Assembly: GCF_018375725.1 (NCBI RefSeq)
Contig: NZ_JAHACR010000029.1
Span: forward strand, 1 to 24,879
Direction of reading: 5' to 3'
DNA length: 24,879 nucleotides
Origin: Burkholderia sp.
GTDB lineage: Bacteria; Pseudomonadota; Gammaproteobacteria; Burkholderiales; Burkholderiaceae
Part shown: positions 1-7,440 of the stretch, piece after piece
Layout: every line of letters starts with the position of its first letter
Numbering within the stretch: position 1 is the first letter of the stretch
Notes under the pieces: model-generated
Database searches by the model: none
Told to the model about the DNA's origin: nothing
The model's input: the letters and a program-made list of their open reading frames with translations, nothing else
Position numbers and translations under genes: made by a program

Positions 1-74
1 GCGGACACTCCCGCGCGTTCGCCGCAAGGCGGCCTCGCGCGGCGCGTCGCCGGCGGCGGTGTGGCTGCGGTTCA

Positions 75-359
75 TTACTTCGCGGCGAGGGCGTCGTGGT
101 TGTCGGTCTGCGGCTTCTTCTCGCCGCCATGGACCGAAATCCCGTGCAGTTCCTTGTTGCGCGCGACGACCTCGGCGGTCGGCGGGTACTGCGTCTTGTT
201 GATCGGCACGATGCCGTCGTGCTGTGCCTGCTTCAGTTCGTTGATCACCTGCGTGCGGGACTTGCCCTGCGTTTGCGTTTGGGCGAACGCGGCCTGCGTG
301 GCCATGCCGAGCGACAGCGTGGCGGTGACGAACAGTGCTGCGAGTTTTGCCGTTTTCAT
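75..359 (-). CDS. DUF4148 family secreted small protein
   Basis: The product has 94 residues. Residues 1-26 form a signal peptide with a basic start (MKTAK), a hydrophobic core and cleavage after AFA. The mature part carries the DUF4148 signature: KSRTQV, then a helix ending in HDGIVPIN, then TQYPPTAEVVARNKELH. DUF4148 proteins are common, mostly periplasmic proteins of Burkholderiales with no assigned biochemical role. I chose the ATG at 357-359 because AGGAG lies 8 nt upstream and because it gives a proper signal peptide; the frame is open further upstream to 515, but those residues look non-coding. A paralogue lies at 2559-2834, beyond the porin. The family call is by motif recognition; the function is unknown. 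Confidence 0.9.
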   Translation of the reverse strand: MKTAKLAALFVTATLSLGMATQAAFAQTQTQGKSRTQVINELKQAQHDGIVPINKTQYPPTAEVVARNKELHGISVHGGEKKPQTDNHDALAAK

Positions 360-654
360 CGAGTGCTCTCCTTGATCAGGGCCGCCGGGTGGCGAACCAT
401 GGACCCAGTATGCGAAAGCAGCCGTGCGTGATCGTGATAGCGAGATGAAAAATGCGTCAGATTGCGAGGTGCGGGATGTACTGGACGGACTCGGTCGATA
501 TGACGCAATCGTCATGTTCGCGTCACGGATGCGATGAGCGGGAAGCGGAACATGAAGCCCGCCGTTGGCCGATGCGCCGGCGGCATTCGTGCCGATCGCG
601 ACAGCCGCATCGATCGCGGGCGGCGTCGTTCAGACCTTCATTCCGGACCGGAAA
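360..654. other. Intergenic region with GTCA-type direct repeats
   Basis: I see no convincing gene here. The stretch holds the upstream region of the DUF4148 gene on the minus strand and a 27-bp repeat-containing motif at 501-527, listed separately. The frames open on both strands look like shadows of GC-rich DNA. Confidence 0.5.
501..527 (+). promoter_or_regulatory. Possible response-regulator site (GTCA repeats 11 bp apart)
   Basis: The site reads TGACG, 4 nt, CGTCATG, 3 nt, two G/C bases, then GTCACG. GTCAT at 511 and GTCAC at 522 are direct repeats one helical turn apart, the spacing typical of OmpR/PhoB-family dimers. TGACG (501-505) with CGTCA (510-514) also forms a small inverted repeat. 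A second copy with 20 of 27 positions identical lies at 2466-2492. That a regulator binds here is inference. Confidence 0.4.
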
Positions 655-882
655 TTGCCTCGTCCCGCCATTCGCCTCGCCTTGATCGCAGCCCTGACCG
701 TCCCGTTGTACGCGGGCTGCGTATCGACTCGTTCCGATACCACTGCCGCCGCCCGCAAGGCGGCACCGGCCAATCTGATGCCGGGCGAGCAGGTAGACTA
801 CGCCGGGCATCGCTGCGGTAATCCGAACATGCATGTTAAGACGCATCCATGCCTGTTCCCGCAGTCTAATTCCAGGCCGTGA
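655..882 (+). CDS. Possible small lipoprotein (uncertain)
   Basis: A TTG codon at 655 would start a 75-residue product. Its first 22 residues look like a lipoprotein signal: PRPAIR, a hydrophobic core, then LYAGC with the cysteine as putative lipidation site. The tail is short and ends among basic and proline residues with no family I recognise. Third codon positions are rich in G and C, and GGA lies a few bases upstream of the TTG, but no strong ribosome binding site is visible. The same frame is open back to a TTG at 565. The -3 lipobox position is tyrosine, which is atypical. It may be a real small envelope protein or chance coding in GC-rich DNA. Confidence 0.3.
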   Translation: MPRPAIRLALIAALTVPLYAGCVSTRSDTTAAARKAAPANLMPGEQVDYAGHRCGNPNMHVKTHPCLFPQSNSRP

Positions 883-895
883 TCGTCGAACGCCC

Positions 896-927
896 AAAAA
901 AAAGCCCGGTACTCGATGAGTCCGGGC
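896..927 (-). terminator. Rho-independent terminator of the porin gene
   Basis: Read on the minus strand, GCCCGG plus ACTC pairs with GAGT plus CCGGGC (one bulged base) around a 3-nt loop, followed at once by eight T. It lies about 155 nt downstream of the porin stop codon and is in the right orientation for it. Confidence 0.88.
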
Positions 928-1081
928 CCAATGCGTGATCGTGCCGTGTGGCAGCGACCCGCTGCGTGGATGGGAGCGGGCAGGGCCCGCCACCGTTCCG
1001 ATCGTAGCGCCACGACACATCGCGAAGTTGATCGGAACATGAAATTTTCGTCACACGGCCCGCATGGTTGATCGCCGTGAT

Positions 1082-2242
1082 TCAGAACCGGTGGCGCAAT
1101 CCGAGATTGATGATGCCCTGCGTGCGCGTACCACCGTAGCCGTAGGAACCGATCGACGCTTGCGCTGGCTGCGTGCCGCCGTCGAGCGTGCGCTGTTCGC
1201 CATTCGCGCGCTGCCACGCGCCGACTGCATAGAGATCGGTGCGCTTTGACAGCACGTAGTCGGCGCCGGCGGACACCTGATGGTAGGTCGCGCTCGTATC
1301 GCCGCGCGCCTTCGTGTAGCTGTAACCGACGCCGACGAGCAGGCTGGCTGTTGTCTGATAGTTGAAGAATCCGCGCGCGGTGTCGTACTTCTGCGTGCCG
1401 CGAAAGGCCGACGTCGCATCGGCCTTGTACTGCGCATTGCTGTAGTCGATGCCGACCGTGAACGGCGCGAAGGTGTAGCGCAACGCACCGCGCGCGATGC
1501 CGATCGATTTCGCGGAGATATAGCCACCGTTGACGAGCGACCCGTCGAATGTGCCGTCCGATGTGCCGTTCCACCCGGTCCGGATGCCATTGGCGAGCGA
1601 TGAACGGTTGGCCGCGTAGTAGTAGCCGCCTGACGCGTCGAACGGGCCGTTGCTGTACGACAGGCCGGCCGACCAGGTTTGCCCGGCGCCGCTCTTGCCG
1701 GCTACGCCGCCAAGCGCGTACATGCCGACGAACTGGAAGCCGCCGACCACGGGTGACGTGTACTTCACCGCGTTGTCGGTGCGCGACGACGTGTCGTAGT
1801 TATCGACGTCGCCGGGCGTCGCGTACACGCTGCCGAAGTAGAAATCGCCGGTGATCGGCCATGCGACATCGGCGAGCGCATCGTACTGGCGGCCGATCGT
1901 CAGCGTCCCCCAGCGCGCGCTTTCCAGCCCGACGAACGCCTGCCGGCCGAACATCCGGTTGCCTTGCCCGAGCGCGCCGGTGTTTGGGTTGAAGCCGTTT
2001 TCCAGCGTGAAGATCGCCTTCAGCCCGCCGCCGAGATCCTCCGCGCCTTTCACGCCGAAGCGGTTGCCGAGCAGGTTCCCGTTACCGAGGCCGACGAGGT
2101 TCTTGCCTTGCGCATCGGCATTCCACACATACGTAAGCGAAGTATCGAACAAGCCGTAGAGCATCACTTCCGTGGCATGCGCAGCATGCGCGGTCGTCAG
2201 CAGCGCTCCCGACATCATGACGAGTCGAACCGGATTATTCAT
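1082..2242 (-). CDS. Outer-membrane porin, Gram-negative Porin_4/OmpC-like family
   Basis: This 386-residue protein is a general-diffusion porin expected to form a 16-stranded trimeric beta-barrel in the outer membrane. Evidence: an N-terminal signal peptide (MNNPVRLVMMSG to AHA); the opening strand EVMLYGLFDTSLTYV typical of betaproteobacterial porins; the NRFGVKGAEDLGGGLKAIF block; the GRQAFVGLESARWGTLTIGRQ block; alternating-residue strands throughout; and a C-terminal HRF ending in phenylalanine, the outer-membrane assembly signal. The ATG at 2240-2242 is preceded by AGGAA. The frame is open further upstream to 2452, but that extension would bury the signal peptide. The gene has its own terminator at 896-927 and diverges from the DUF4148 gene at 2559. 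Substrate specificity cannot be read from the sequence. Confidence 0.95.
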   Translation of the reverse strand: MNNPVRLVMMSGALLTTAHAAHATEVMLYGLFDTSLTYVWNADAQGKNLVGLGNGNLLGNRFGVKGAEDLGGGLKAIFTLENGFNPNTGALGQGNRMFGRQAFVGLESARWGTLTIGRQYDALADVAWPITGDFYFGSVYATPGDVDNYDTSSRTDNAVKYTSPVVGGFQFVGMYALGGVAGKSGAGQTWSAGLSYSNGPFDASGGYYYAANRSSLANGIRTGWNGTSDGTFDGSLVNGGYISAKSIGIARGALRYTFAPFTVGIDYSNAQYKADATSAFRGTQKYDTARGFFNYQTTASLLVGVGYSYTKARGDTSATYHQVSAGADYVLSKRTDLYAVGAWQRANGEQRTLDGGTQPAQASIGSYGYGGTRTQGIINLGLRHRF

Positions 2243-2558
2243 GGTGTGTTCCTGAAGTTGAAGGTGATCGTTTCGTGCATCGTTCGATGCCGGCGCCGAA
2301 CTTGTGTCGCGACGGGCCGGAATATCGCGATTGCGGTGGCGATTCTGGAAAGCGTTCGGATCGTGGAGGTGATGGACAAATGAGAAAAATGTCATCGCGG
2401 TGTCATGCGTGCGGAAACATGCGGTGATTTCGATTCGTACTGCGATGTACAAGATGCGCGGACGGTGACGAAAGCGTCATGAAGCGGTCACGCATCCGCA
2501 CCGCCGCGGGATCAAAGTGACGGCTCCTGTCACGGAATTCCAGTAAGGAGCCCACCCC
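2243..2558. promoter_or_regulatory. Divergent control region between porin and DUF4148 gene
   Basis: This 316-bp stretch has no gene. It holds GTCAT direct repeats at 2391 and 2402 (11 bp apart), the 27-bp motif at 2466-2492, and an inverted repeat GTGAC-N7-GTCAC at 2517-2533 just before the ribosome binding site AAGGAG (2545-2550). I could not pick -35/-10 boxes with confidence for either direction. Confidence 0.5.
2466..2492 (+). promoter_or_regulatory. Second copy of the GTCA-repeat motif
   Basis: The layout matches 501-527: TGACG, 4 nt, CGTCATG, 3 nt, two G/C bases, GTCACG, with GTCAT at 2476 and GTCAC at 2487. It lies 67 nt before the start of the DUF4148 gene. A related pair without the leading TGACG is at 2391-2406. 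The recurrence within 2 kb is what makes a real site plausible. Confidence 0.45.
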
Positions 2559-2834
2559 ATGAACATTCCGCGTCCGCTGATCGGCATTGCCGCCGTCGCG
2601 CTGTCGATTGCCGCCTTCTCGCAGGCCGTGGCCGCGCAGCCGAAGAGCCGCCAGGAAGTGTTTCAGGAACTCGTGCGTGCGCGCCACGACGGCGTGATCC
2701 CGAGCCCGAATCACGACTATCCGGCGAGTCCGGCCGCCGTCGCGCGAAATCAGGAGGTTCATCGCTCGACCGTTCATCGTGGCGAGAAGATGCCGATGGT
2801 CGACGCGCACGACAACCGCTTCGCGGTGCTTTGA
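2559..2834 (+). CDS. DUF4148 family secreted small protein (second copy)
   Basis: The 91-residue product has a signal peptide (MNIPRPLIG, hydrophobic core, cleavage near AVAA-Q) and a DUF4148 body: KSRQEVFQEL, RARHDGVIPSPNHDYP, AAVARNQEVH, HRGEKMP. It aligns along its length with the product of 75-359 (for example KSR, HDG.IP, VARN, GEK.P), so the two are paralogues on either side of the porin. The ATG at 2559 has AAGGAG 8 nt upstream. The next gene follows 26 nt downstream on the same strand, so co-transcription is likely. The biochemical role of the family is unknown. Confidence 0.9.
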   Translation: MNIPRPLIGIAAVALSIAAFSQAVAAQPKSRQEVFQELVRARHDGVIPSPNHDYPASPAAVARNQEVHRSTVHRGEKMPMVDAHDNRFAVL

Positions 2835-2860
2835 TCGTTGATTCAAGAAAAGGAGGGGCG

Positions 2861-3364
2861 ATGCGAAATATCGTGAAAGGAATCGTGCTGGCGGCGTGCC
2901 TGATGTCGACGGCCGCGACGGCGGCAGGCTGGCCGGAACGTGCGCTGTCGCACGCGCCGGCCCACGACGTCGGCAGCCGCGCGAACGAGCGGATGCTTTG
3001 CGAATTCGCGGTCGTGCCAGCCGGCGCGTGGACCGCGAGGTTTGCGCGCGGGCTATGCGAAGTCGACAACGGCTGGTTGACGTTCGTGCCGGCCGATACC
3101 GGAGACGATTCGGCGGTCGCGGAGACGCGGATCATGCTCGGCGACGTTCGCACCGCGTCGCATCAGTCACGCAAGCTGAAGGAGCAACTGCAGCTGACCA
3201 CACGCGACGAAGTGATCGCGCTGAACGTGCTGGCCGACGACGGCAGCCGCAAGTCGCGCGAACATGCAATCGATCTCTGGACCGCGTTACGCGACGAGGG
3301 TGTCACGCCGGTCAACGGCACGCGGATCGTCGATACCTATCCGACTGGCGCGACGACCTGGTAA
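2861..3364 (+). CDS. Secreted protein of unknown function with DUF4148-like tail
   Basis: The product has 167 residues with a signal peptide ending near ATAA-G. The middle contains two cysteines (LCEFAV and LCEVDNG) that could form a disulfide in the periplasm. The last 35 residues, from KSREHAIDLW through DEGVTPVNGTRIVDTYP, resemble the core of DUF4148 (KSR, a helix, DGIVPIN, a YP element). I chose ATG 2861 because AGGAGG at 2851-2856 precedes it; an in-frame GTG-like extension to 2831 would spoil the signal peptide. The gene follows the second DUF4148 gene and converges on the ZIP-like gene. No family is recognised for the N-terminal part. Confidence 0.75.
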   Translation: MRNIVKGIVLAACLMSTAATAAGWPERALSHAPAHDVGSRANERMLCEFAVVPAGAWTARFARGLCEVDNGWLTFVPADTGDDSAVAETRIMLGDVRTASHQSRKLKEQLQLTTRDEVIALNVLADDGSRKSREHAIDLWTALRDEGVTPVNGTRIVDTYPTGATTW

Positions 3365-3386
3365 CCGCCGCGCCGTTACGCCCGGT

Positions 3387-4112
3387 TCATCCGACTTTCA
3401 CCGATCCTTCGATCAGGAAGAACACGATGAAGCCGATGAAGAACGAAGCCGTCGCGAACGGCGATTCGGGCACTTCGTGCGCTTCGACCAGCAGTTCCTC
3501 AGTGACGAGGTACAACAGAGCGACGGTGCCCAGCCCCAGCAGCGCTGCATAGATATTCGCCGGCAGCCCGGCGAACGCCGCATTGCCGACAACGGCCGCG
3601 ACGCTCAGCAGGGCCGCGAGCGCGACCGGAACGACGATCGACAGCAAGCGGCCGATGCCAGCCGCGGCCAGCGCCGCGCTGACCGAAAGGGCGAGGAACA
3701 ACACCTCGAGCGTCAGTGCGACGGTCAGGATGATGCCGCTTTCGTCGCTCGCGGAAAAGGCAATGCCGAGCACCAGGCCGTCAACGACGAGGTCGATCGC
3801 GGTGATGATGATCAGGCTCACCGGCAGCCGCGCTGTCTCGAAGCGCGTTTCGATCGATCCGGATAGCTCGCTGATCGCGAGCATCAGTGCGATCCCGAGC
3901 ACGAAACCGACGACGACCGGAATCAACGCATGCGCACGGTCTTGGGGCAGCAGTTCAAGCGCGGCGGCCGCGAACACGATGCCGCCCGTGAAATGCTGGA
4001 TCACGCTCGACGTTTTCGGGCCCGGCGCTCGCCAAGCGGCCGCGAGGGCGCCGAAACAGGCCGCCAGCACGGGCGGTAACGTGAGCAAGGCGAGCTTTGC
4101 AGTCGGTGTCAT
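3387..4112 (-). CDS. ZIP-like divalent metal transporter family membrane protein
   Basis: The 241-residue, very hydrophobic protein has about eight membrane segments in the ZIP layout. An early block QHFTGGIVFAAAALELLP resembles the ZIP helix-2 motif. Helix 4 carries DLVVDGLVLG where ZIP transporters have HNxPDG or HEGLA-like motifs, and helix 5 carries TLEVLFLALS where they have HEIPHE-like motifs. The D...DG and E positions remain, but the usual histidines are missing, so transport of zinc or iron is not assured. I chose the ATG at 4110-4112; a TTG three codons upstream is also possible, and neither has a strong ribosome binding site. The family is fairly sure, the substrate is not. Confidence 0.75.
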   Translation of the reverse strand: MTPTAKLALLTLPPVLAACFGALAAAWRAPGPKTSSVIQHFTGGIVFAAAALELLPQDRAHALIPVVVGFVLGIALMLAISELSGSIETRFETARLPVSLIIITAIDLVVDGLVLGIAFSASDESGIILTVALTLEVLFLALSVSAALAAAGIGRLLSIVVPVALAALLSVAAVVGNAAFAGLPANIYAALLGLGTVALLYLVTEELLVEAHEVPESPFATASFFIGFIVFFLIEGSVKVG

Positions 4113-4397
4113 GGAGTCCAAGCGGTTGGCGTGTGGCAGGCGGGTAGGGCTGAAGCCAGGTAGCGATACACGATTCCGTCATGCCGGAAGCGGCAGCGAA
4201 CTCGTCCAACGGCGAATTAGGGATCGAATACCCGGAAGGGACTTCAGGATCGTGGCATTTGACAATGGCTGGAAACTCAGTCGGAGGATAGCTGACGATT
4301 ATTGAATCGTATTAACGTGGCCGGCGCGCGGCAAACTATTCGTTGTCAAAATCCACATTCAATCAACGAGTTACGATCGTCTAACGGCTAATAGTAT
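4113..4397. other. AT-richer intergenic stretch, possible junction of core and island
   Basis: I see no gene. From about 4290 the DNA is visibly richer in A and T than its surroundings and holds a perfect hairpin ACGATT-ATTG-AATCGT (4295-4310) and the palindrome ACGATCGT near 4373. It abuts the 3' end of the SRAP gene, which seems cut short, so this could be a recombination junction. No duplicated attachment sequence was identified. Confidence 0.35.
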
Positions 4398-5237
4398 TCA
4401 GATGCATCGGTTGTGGCCGGCGGCCGCCACCTCGGGTGGGGGCTCGTCGGTGATGGCGGCGAAGGAGAGCAGATCAGGGTCCTTGCCGTTCGACCAGTGC
4501 GACCAAAGGCAGGCCACGAGCATCCGGTGTTGCGGGTTCGGCGCGAATTCCAGCACCACGTTTTCTTCCTCTTCGCCCTCGGCGAGCTCCCGGTGCTCCA
4601 GGTTGTGACGCTTCACGTTCTCGAAGAACTTGTCGACGATGAGGATGCCATGCGTGTGACCAAAGAGCGGTCGCCAGAACCCCTCGAGGTTGTCGAGCCG
4701 CGAGTTGTAAGTTCCGGGGAAGCGCACATCGTAATTGGCCGGCTTGCCCGCAATGCGACAGAGATACCGCATCGGCTTGACGACGCGCCGGCCGTCTTCC
4801 ATCACCATCACCGGTGCGTAGTGGCTGGGGAAGATTCGCGAATCGCGATCTTTCGGCGTGGTGCGCCGGAGATCCTCGAGCTGGCGCAGCGACCAGTCGA
4901 TCTTGTTGGTTGCGATGCGCTTGTCTTCGGTGGCGGCCTTGGTCACCTTGGTCTGCAGCACGCGCTCTGCCTTGGCCAGGCGCTCGCGCTGCTTGAAGAT
5001 GGCCTGCTCGAGCTTCGTCACCTGCTGCGCTCGAAATTCGTCGATGAACGTCTTCGCCTGGCGCTCCTCGTCCGTCTCCGGATGGGCGAACGCGTCCTCG
5101 ACACCTTTCGGCACCACCGCCCTGCTTCCTTGGACTCGCTCAAAGAAGAGGTGGGTGAACTCCTCGATGTCCAGGTCCGCACCGAACTCCCTCACGTACT
5201 TCCGGTAATCCGCCTCAATCTGAGCCGAATAGCACAC
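4398..5237 (-). CDS. SRAP-family (YedK/HMCES-like) protein, GTG start, probably C-terminally truncated
   Basis: SRAP proteins cross-link covalently to abasic sites in single-stranded DNA through a cysteine exposed at position 2. Here the GTG at 5235-5237, with GGAGG 5 nt upstream, gives M-C-Y-S-A-Q, exactly the required N-terminus; a longer frame exists up to 5300 but would bury the cysteine. Other candidate active-site residues are N178 (YNSR), E206 (KFFEN) and H275 (AGHNR). A charged, helical insertion of about 100 residues (roughly 55-130) makes this the long variant. The protein stops two residues after HNRC; members I remember continue some 40 residues further with IPIKPENIDAW-like sequence. 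The stop lies at the AT-rich stretch, so truncation is likely. H-NS gene upstream on the same strand. Confidence 0.85.
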   Translation of the reverse strand: MCYSAQIEADYRKYVREFGADLDIEEFTHLFFERVQGSRAVVPKGVEDAFAHPETDEERQAKTFIDEFRAQQVTKLEQAIFKQRERLAKAERVLQTKVTKAATEDKRIATNKIDWSLRQLEDLRRTTPKDRDSRIFPSHYAPVMVMEDGRRVVKPMRYLCRIAGKPANYDVRFPGTYNSRLDNLEGFWRPLFGHTHGILIVDKFFENVKRHNLEHRELAEGEEEENVVLEFAPNPQHRMLVACLWSHWSNGKDPDLLSFAAITDEPPPEVAAAGHNRCI

Positions 5238-5402
5238 GGCAACCTCCGGTCTGTAGGTTTCACCCGATGATAATGGACGAGACGCGGACGAGAGCGACAT
5301 TCGCGCCGTGCGAGGGGCGACGAGACGAAGAAATGCCGTCCGAATTCTCGGAATCGCCTGATATCCTGCCGGGGCGATGGTGATGGCTGTCCCCGCAAAG
5401 TT

Positions 5403-5729
5403 CTATGCACCGTCGCCGGGCCACCACGGCTTGGCGGCTCGGTCGACCAAGTAGTCGTCAAGCACCTTGCCCTCGAGCCATTTTGGGCGTGGGCCGCGGC
5501 CGGACCACGACTTTCCCGTGGACGGATCATAGTATTGTGCTGGCGCCCGCTGCTTGCGCGCCTTCCGGAAGCCCGCCGCACGCAGCAGTTCCTCCTCCGT
5601 GATGCCATATAGCGCAACATGCTCTTGCACGGTTGCCAAATAGGCCTGCCTCTCATCCTTCTTGATGTCTGCGAGACGTATATTCAAATCGCGCAGTTGT
5701 GCCTGGAGATTCTGGATTTCAGTTGTCAC
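5403..5729 (-). CDS. H-NS family nucleoid-associated protein
   Basis: The 108-residue protein matches the betaproteobacterial H-NS type. Residues 1-35 are an amphipathic coiled-coil for dimerisation (IQNLQAQLRDLNIRLADIKK). The C-terminal DNA-binding domain has YYDPSTGKSWSGRGPRPKW at 66-84, including the W-S-G-R-G-P-R-P loop that enters AT-rich minor grooves. The start is GTG at 5727-5729; no strong ribosome binding site is seen and no better start is in frame. It lies upstream of the SRAP gene on the same strand and opposite to the island genes. H-NS proteins on mobile elements often silence the element's own genes or back up the chromosomal copy; that role here is inference. Confidence 0.9.
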   Translation of the reverse strand: MTTEIQNLQAQLRDLNIRLADIKKDERQAYLATVQEHVALYGITEEELLRAAGFRKARKQRAPAQYYDPSTGKSWSGRGPRPKWLEGKVLDDYLVDRAAKPWWPGDGA

Positions 5730-6362
5730 GATGTTTCAAAGAGCAGTTCAAAAAAACGAGATGGTAAAGGAAGCGCTTCGATCGGCGGAATATCTCGAGA
5801 AGCTGGAGATTCCCATAACAGACGCACGATGGCCTAGGATTCCGTCCGTTCGACAGTGGGATCCACGGATTTGGATAGTTCGTGCCAGTTACGGTATCCG
5901 AGGATTTGCGAGTCCCACTTCTGTTCCTGCATGTGCGACAAGGCGGGGAATACGACTGAAAGGCAACGGATTAAGACGAAAACGAACTCTCATGCGCATG
6001 CCAGCGAGTCCACTTAACTGAGTTGCAAAAAAAGAACTGTCGAGTGCACTACGGTCTGCTCTTAGTCACCCGATTACTCAACGGAGATTTGCCAGTGTGG
6101 GCGGCCGGGGCCGGGAGCTCCCTTGCCGATTTTGTACCTGAAATAGCCTGACACAGCAAGCTCAGAACCTTGCTCTGACCCCGACATAACAGCGGGCTCA
6201 TGACGGCCGCGACAATCTCGGCGCCGGCGACGTCGTAACGGCACATCGGCTTGCGCAATTGAGCGAAACATGCCCGAATGGACGCTCATTCGGGATTGCT
6301 GTCCGGTCGCGCTCTCCATACCCTGCCATCTTTGGCGCATAACGCGAGAAGAGGGGATGAAC
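5730..6362. other. 630-bp stretch with little convincing coding
   Basis: The region separates the leftward H-NS/SRAP pair from the rightward island genes and should contain the H-NS promoter and the promoter of the run that starts at 6363. Base composition is more mixed than in the flanking genes. A plus-strand frame (about 5731-6021) is open but has no ribosome binding site and a basic, low-complexity tail, and I do not accept it. A short minus-strand frame at 6074-6187 is listed separately. Confidence 0.4.
6074..6187 (-). CDS. Possible short ORF or gene remnant
   Basis: A 37-codon minus-strand frame begins MSGSEQGSEL and ends with GYFRYKIGKG, APGPGRPHW and a short tail. The composition (aromatic residues, Gly-Pro turns) looks protein-like, but no ribosome binding site precedes the ATG at 6185-6187, and the frame is also open upstream. 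It could be the 3' remnant of a longer gene or a small protein. No family recognised. Confidence 0.22.
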   Translation of the reverse strand: MSGSEQGSELAVSGYFRYKIGKGAPGPGRPHWQISVE

Positions 6363-6731
6363 ATGGAAGTCCAGAGCGAGGTTCTGATCGAAGCGGGCCC
6401 GGATAACAATCCGATCCCCGGTTCCGAGGCGAAGCGTTTTGCCGAGGACATCCGCAAGGCCATCGAAGCCAGCTTGCCTGTCGGCCCGAGGAAAGTCTCG
6501 CTGATGCCGTATCGGTACGGCAGCGGGGAACTGCTCGGATTCGACTGGTCGGACGGCGAGAACAACGTTTTCGCCGTGACCTTCCATATCGCAGAGACGC
6601 CTTCGCTGCCGAGTGCTGACCGTATCGGCACAGTCAGCGTGGATGTGGGCGTCACAGACATGACGGATGCGCTGCTTCTCGCGCGGCTGATCGTGCAGGC
6701 GGTCAACGGGAACGCCGGTGTCAATCTGTAA
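6363..6731 (+). CDS. Hypothetical protein, first gene of the rightward run
   Basis: The product has 122 residues, is acidic and soluble, and has no membrane segment or motif I recognise. The middle reads VSLMPYRYGSGELLGFDWSDG and the end DMTDALLLARLIVQAVNG, suggesting a small alpha/beta domain. I chose ATG 6363 over the ATG at 6357 because the GAGGGG at 6351-6356 is 6 nt from the former and touches the latter. The next gene begins 8 nt after the stop, so the two are probably translated from one message. Confidence 0.7.
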   Translation: MEVQSEVLIEAGPDNNPIPGSEAKRFAEDIRKAIEASLPVGPRKVSLMPYRYGSGELLGFDWSDGENNVFAVTFHIAETPSLPSADRIGTVSVDVGVTDMTDALLLARLIVQAVNGNAGVNL

Positions 6732-6739
6732 GGGCAGAC

Positions 6740-7348
6740 ATGCCCCCCGCGCGTTCGGGAGATGACATGGCCCAGTCACCCGAAAATCCAGAACGGAAAG
6801 GACACGAAAGCCTGTTCTCGCTGGCGCTGGAAGCGCGGTGCGAATATGCGCTGATGCGACTGCGCATCGTCGCAGACGAGATCGGCAGCGACGCGTTCAA
6901 CCTGCACTGCGCCGAAGCATACCGGCTCGCCGCCCGCGCGGGCTACTTGTACGCCGGGGAGCCGATCCCGAACTTGCTGTGCGATGGCGATGAGCTCGAG
7001 GACGCATGGAACGATGGCGTCAAGAAGCGTGAAGAGGAGCGCCGCGCGGCCGGCGAACAGATCCGCCGCCCCGATATCGAGAAGCTGATCGACGAGAAGG
7101 ACTGGTATGCCCTTGGTCTGCTGTTTCCGGAGCAGATTCTCTGGAGCCTGAAACGCGGAGATCGAGTTCCTATCCGGTGGCATTTCCTGACTCCGGACGT
7201 GAACTGCGTGACCTACGGCAATCCGTACGGGGACGCCGCGCTTTTCGGGACGCTCGACGACCTGTCGGTAGAGGATCTCGACGTACTCTTGGCCGATATC
7301 GCACGCGGCCAGCCGTGGCGGCGCGTTCGGTACCGGAGCAGGGAGTGA
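6740..7348 (+). CDS. Hypothetical protein
   Basis: The product has 202 residues and is soluble. It shows a helical, charged centre (LEDAWNDGVKKREEERRAAGEQ, read in two halves around residues 90-111) and a C-terminal part with LTPDVNCVTYGNPYGDAALF and LSVEDLDVLLADIARGQPW. The latter resembles small orphan proteins of Burkholderia mobile elements, but I cannot name a family. Two starts are possible: ATG 6740 with AAGGG, or ATG 6767 with GGGAG 5 nt upstream, which would shorten it by nine residues. It lies 8 nt behind the previous gene. Confidence 0.7.
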   Translation: MPPARSGDDMAQSPENPERKGHESLFSLALEARCEYALMRLRIVADEIGSDAFNLHCAEAYRLAARAGYLYAGEPIPNLLCDGDELEDAWNDGVKKREEERRAAGEQIRRPDIEKLIDEKDWYALGLLFPEQILWSLKRGDRVPIRWHFLTPDVNCVTYGNPYGDAALFGTLDDLSVEDLDVLLADIARGQPWRRVRYRSRE

Positions 7349-7440
7349 GGGCCGCCGGAGCCTTCAAACGCAGCGACGTTCCGGTACGGTGAAGCTTTGC
7401 CGGGCCTGACCGATGGGCAGAGGACAGCAGGGGTGCCGAG

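Noticed and set aside
11..42. Nested GC-rich hairpin (GCCGC-AAG-GCGGC with outer CCGCGC/GCGCGG) downstream of the first DUF4148 gene
   Set aside because: No T run follows on the minus strand, so I do not call it a terminator; such pairs are frequent in GC-rich DNA.
5731..6021. Plus-strand reading frame starting MFQRAVQKNE
   Set aside because: No ribosome binding site, it begins at the H-NS start region where that gene's promoter should lie, and its second half is basic and low in complexity.
6074..6724. Long minus-strand frame opposite the 122-residue gene
   Set aside because: Most of it is the antisense shadow of the plus-strand gene; only its last 37 codons lie outside and are listed with low confidence.
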